NCBI GenBank assembly: GCA_027061705.1
Contig: JAMOVB010000117.1
Coordinates: 1 to 7,319 of the forward strand
Reading direction: 5' to 3'
DNA: 7,319 nt
Source of the DNA: Desulfurococcales archaeon
GTDB taxonomy: Archaea; Thermoproteota; Thermoprotei_A; Sulfolobales; NBVN01
The notes beneath the pieces are model-generated. The model was not told where the DNA came from, ran no database searches, and saw only the letters and a list, made by a program, of their open reading frames with translations. Each line of letters starts with the position of its first letter. The first letter of the stretch is position 1. Positions 6,300 to 7,319 of this stretch are shown piece after piece. Both the position numbers and the translations under genes were made by a program.

Positions 6300-6305
6300 G
6301 CACCC

Positions 6306-6311
6306 CACCTC
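6306..6311 (-). promoter_or_regulatory. Shine-Dalgarno site for the phosphoribosyltransferase
   Basis: Read on the minus strand, GAGGTG (6311-6306) ends 6 bases before the GTG at 6299. It overlaps the guaA stop codon (6312-6310), so the ribosome binding site lies at the end of guaA. Its terminal GTG is an in-frame decoy start. Confidence 0.6.
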
Positions 6312-7319
6312 AGCACGGCTCTATTGTGCTTGGGGGTTTGGAAGTGATTGCGTAAGTAACCATGGTGACGCCCTTAACCTCAGAGCAGATCCTGCTCGAC
6401 ACTCTCTCAAGGACGTCGTAGGGCACTCTAACCCAGTCTGCGGTCATTCCGTCTGAGCTAGAAACCACTCTTAGCGTGACGACATACCCCTCAACCCTAG
6501 AGTCCCCCTCCACGCCGACCCACCTATCATCGCCGACCACTGCGAACGCCTGCCAAACACCGTCGTACAGACCGGCCCTCCTGAGCTCCTCCTCAAGAAT
6601 TCTCGATGCCCTCCTCACCACCTCGAGTTTGCGCCTACTGAACCTACCTACAATCCTAACCGCCAGTCCGGGACCGGGGAATGGGTGCCTGCGCACAATG
6701 CTTTGAGGCACGCCCAGCAACTCGGCTATCTTTCTAACCTCATCTTTATAGAGATTCTTAAGAGGCTCAACAACCTTCAGTCCAAGCCACTCAGGCAACG
6801 CTGCCACGTTATGATGGCTTTTAATCCTGCATGCGAGTTTAGAGCGCCCGCTCTCTATGACGTCGGGGTAGGTAGTTCCCTGAACTAGGAACTCCACACC
6901 ACCTACGGACTCAGCAACGTCCCTAAACACTCGAGCAAATTCCTCACCAATTAACCTCCTCCTAACCTCGCAGTCAGCGACACCTTCAAGCCTGTTTAAG
7001 AACCTCTCACGAGCATCGATAACTAACGGGTTAAGACCTAAGCTCCTAAGCATCCCAACAACCTCCTCAACCTCGCCCTCCCTGAAGAGCCCGTGGTCAA
7101 CGAAGACAGGGATTACCCGGTTACCCGCAACCCTCCTAGCTAGGAGGGCGGCGACCGTCGAGTCAACACCCCCGCTGACCGCCGCCAGCACCTTCCCGCC
7201 GCTGCCGAGCTCCCTCTCAAGCTCCTTAAGGATGGAGTTAAGGTAGCTCTCAGGCCTCCAAGCCAGCGTAACGCCAGCGATTCTAAGGAAGTTGAGCAGT
7301 AACGCACGCCCCTTAGCAG
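6310..7319 (-). CDS. guaA: GMP synthase, ATP pyrophosphatase part, 5' end cut by window edge
   Basis: GuaA converts XMP to GMP with ATP and glutamine-derived ammonia. The 335 visible residues include the pyrophosphatase P-loop SGGVDS (48-53), VFVDHGLFR (71-79), QGTTYPDVIES (146-156), KSHHNVAALP (166-175) and EPLKNLYKDEVR (184-195). RHPFPGPGLAVRIVG (210-224) follows, then the C-terminal dimerisation domain with SDGMTADW (288-295) and ITSKPPSTIE (324-333). The frame stays open to the right edge. Upstream of the P-loop it encodes KGRALLLNFLRIAG (2-15), which looks like the end of a class I glutamine amidotransferase domain followed by the usual linker Trp20. This suggests a fused two-domain GuaA rather than the split subunits of many euryarchaea. 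The GTG at 7191 is therefore not the start. The family's final 'YDI...EWE' is here YAI...EPC. It appears to be the first gene of this operon seen in the window. Confidence 0.94.
   Translation of the reverse strand, partial: AKGRALLLNFLRIAGVTLAWRPESYLNSILKELERELGSGGKVLAAVSGGVDSTVAALLARRVAGNRVIPVFVDHGLFREGEVEEVVGMLRSLGLNPLVIDARERFLNRLEGVADCEVRRRLIGEEFARVFRDVAESVGGVEFLVQGTTYPDVIESGRSKLACRIKSHHNVAALPEWLGLKVVEPLKNLYKDEVRKIAELLGVPQSIVRRHPFPGPGLAVRIVGRFSRRKLEVVRRASRILEEELRRAGLYDGVWQAFAVVGDDRWVGVEGDSRVEGYVVTLRVVSSSDGMTADWVRVPYDVLERVSSRICSEVKGVTMVTYAITSKPPSTIEPC

Noticed and set aside
7189..7191. GTG as the start of guaA
   Set aside because: The frame remains open upstream to the edge and encodes recognisable family sequence. 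This GTG is the valine of the strand just before the P-loop.

Overview
The window looks like a chromosomal segment of a hyperthermophilic crenarchaeon (Thermoprotei/TACK group). The evidence is the short archaeal form of adenylosuccinate synthetase, the GGTG-centred ribosome binding sites, tightly overlapping genes, frequent GTG starts, an archaeal-type tRNA-Leu with encoded CCA and a TTAAA promoter box, and AGG/ATA/CTA-rich codon use. Genus cannot be fixed from this sequence. No mobile element, CRISPR array or clear sign of horizontal transfer was seen.

Left half (2-3079, plus strand): four genes run head to tail with 1-4 base overlaps or near-overlaps. They encode a multi-pass membrane protein cut by the left edge, an 81-residue protein with two membrane helices, a 468-residue membrane-anchored protein with a DUF4350-like outer domain and a cytoplasmic helical tail, and a soluble family 2 glycosyltransferase of dolichyl-phosphate-mannose-synthase type. 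The first three look like a membrane module of the kind often found beside MoxR ATPase and DUF58 genes. That link is inference, because those genes would lie outside the window.

Centre (3080-3334): an inverted repeat overlaps the glycosyltransferase stop codon. It is followed by a promoter and a complete tRNA-Leu(UAG) on the plus strand, then a short convergent intergenic region with two small hairpins and a T-rich stretch that probably ends the opposing purine operon.

Right half (3335-7319, minus strand): a compact purine branch-point operon, in transcription order guaA (its 5' part is beyond the right edge), a purine phosphoribosyltransferase, purB and purA. These genes turn IMP into AMP (purA, purB), make GMP from XMP (guaA), and probably salvage 6-oxopurine bases (phosphoribosyltransferase). 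guaB, the IMP dehydrogenase that supplies XMP, is not in the window. The three complete genes of this operon share the same start design: a GGTG Shine-Dalgarno core, exactly 6 bases, then the start codon. In each, the GTG inside the Shine-Dalgarno core is itself in frame and would mislead automatic start calling.

Overall this is mostly housekeeping DNA. The least understood part is the membrane module at the left; no clearly novel system is demonstrated.
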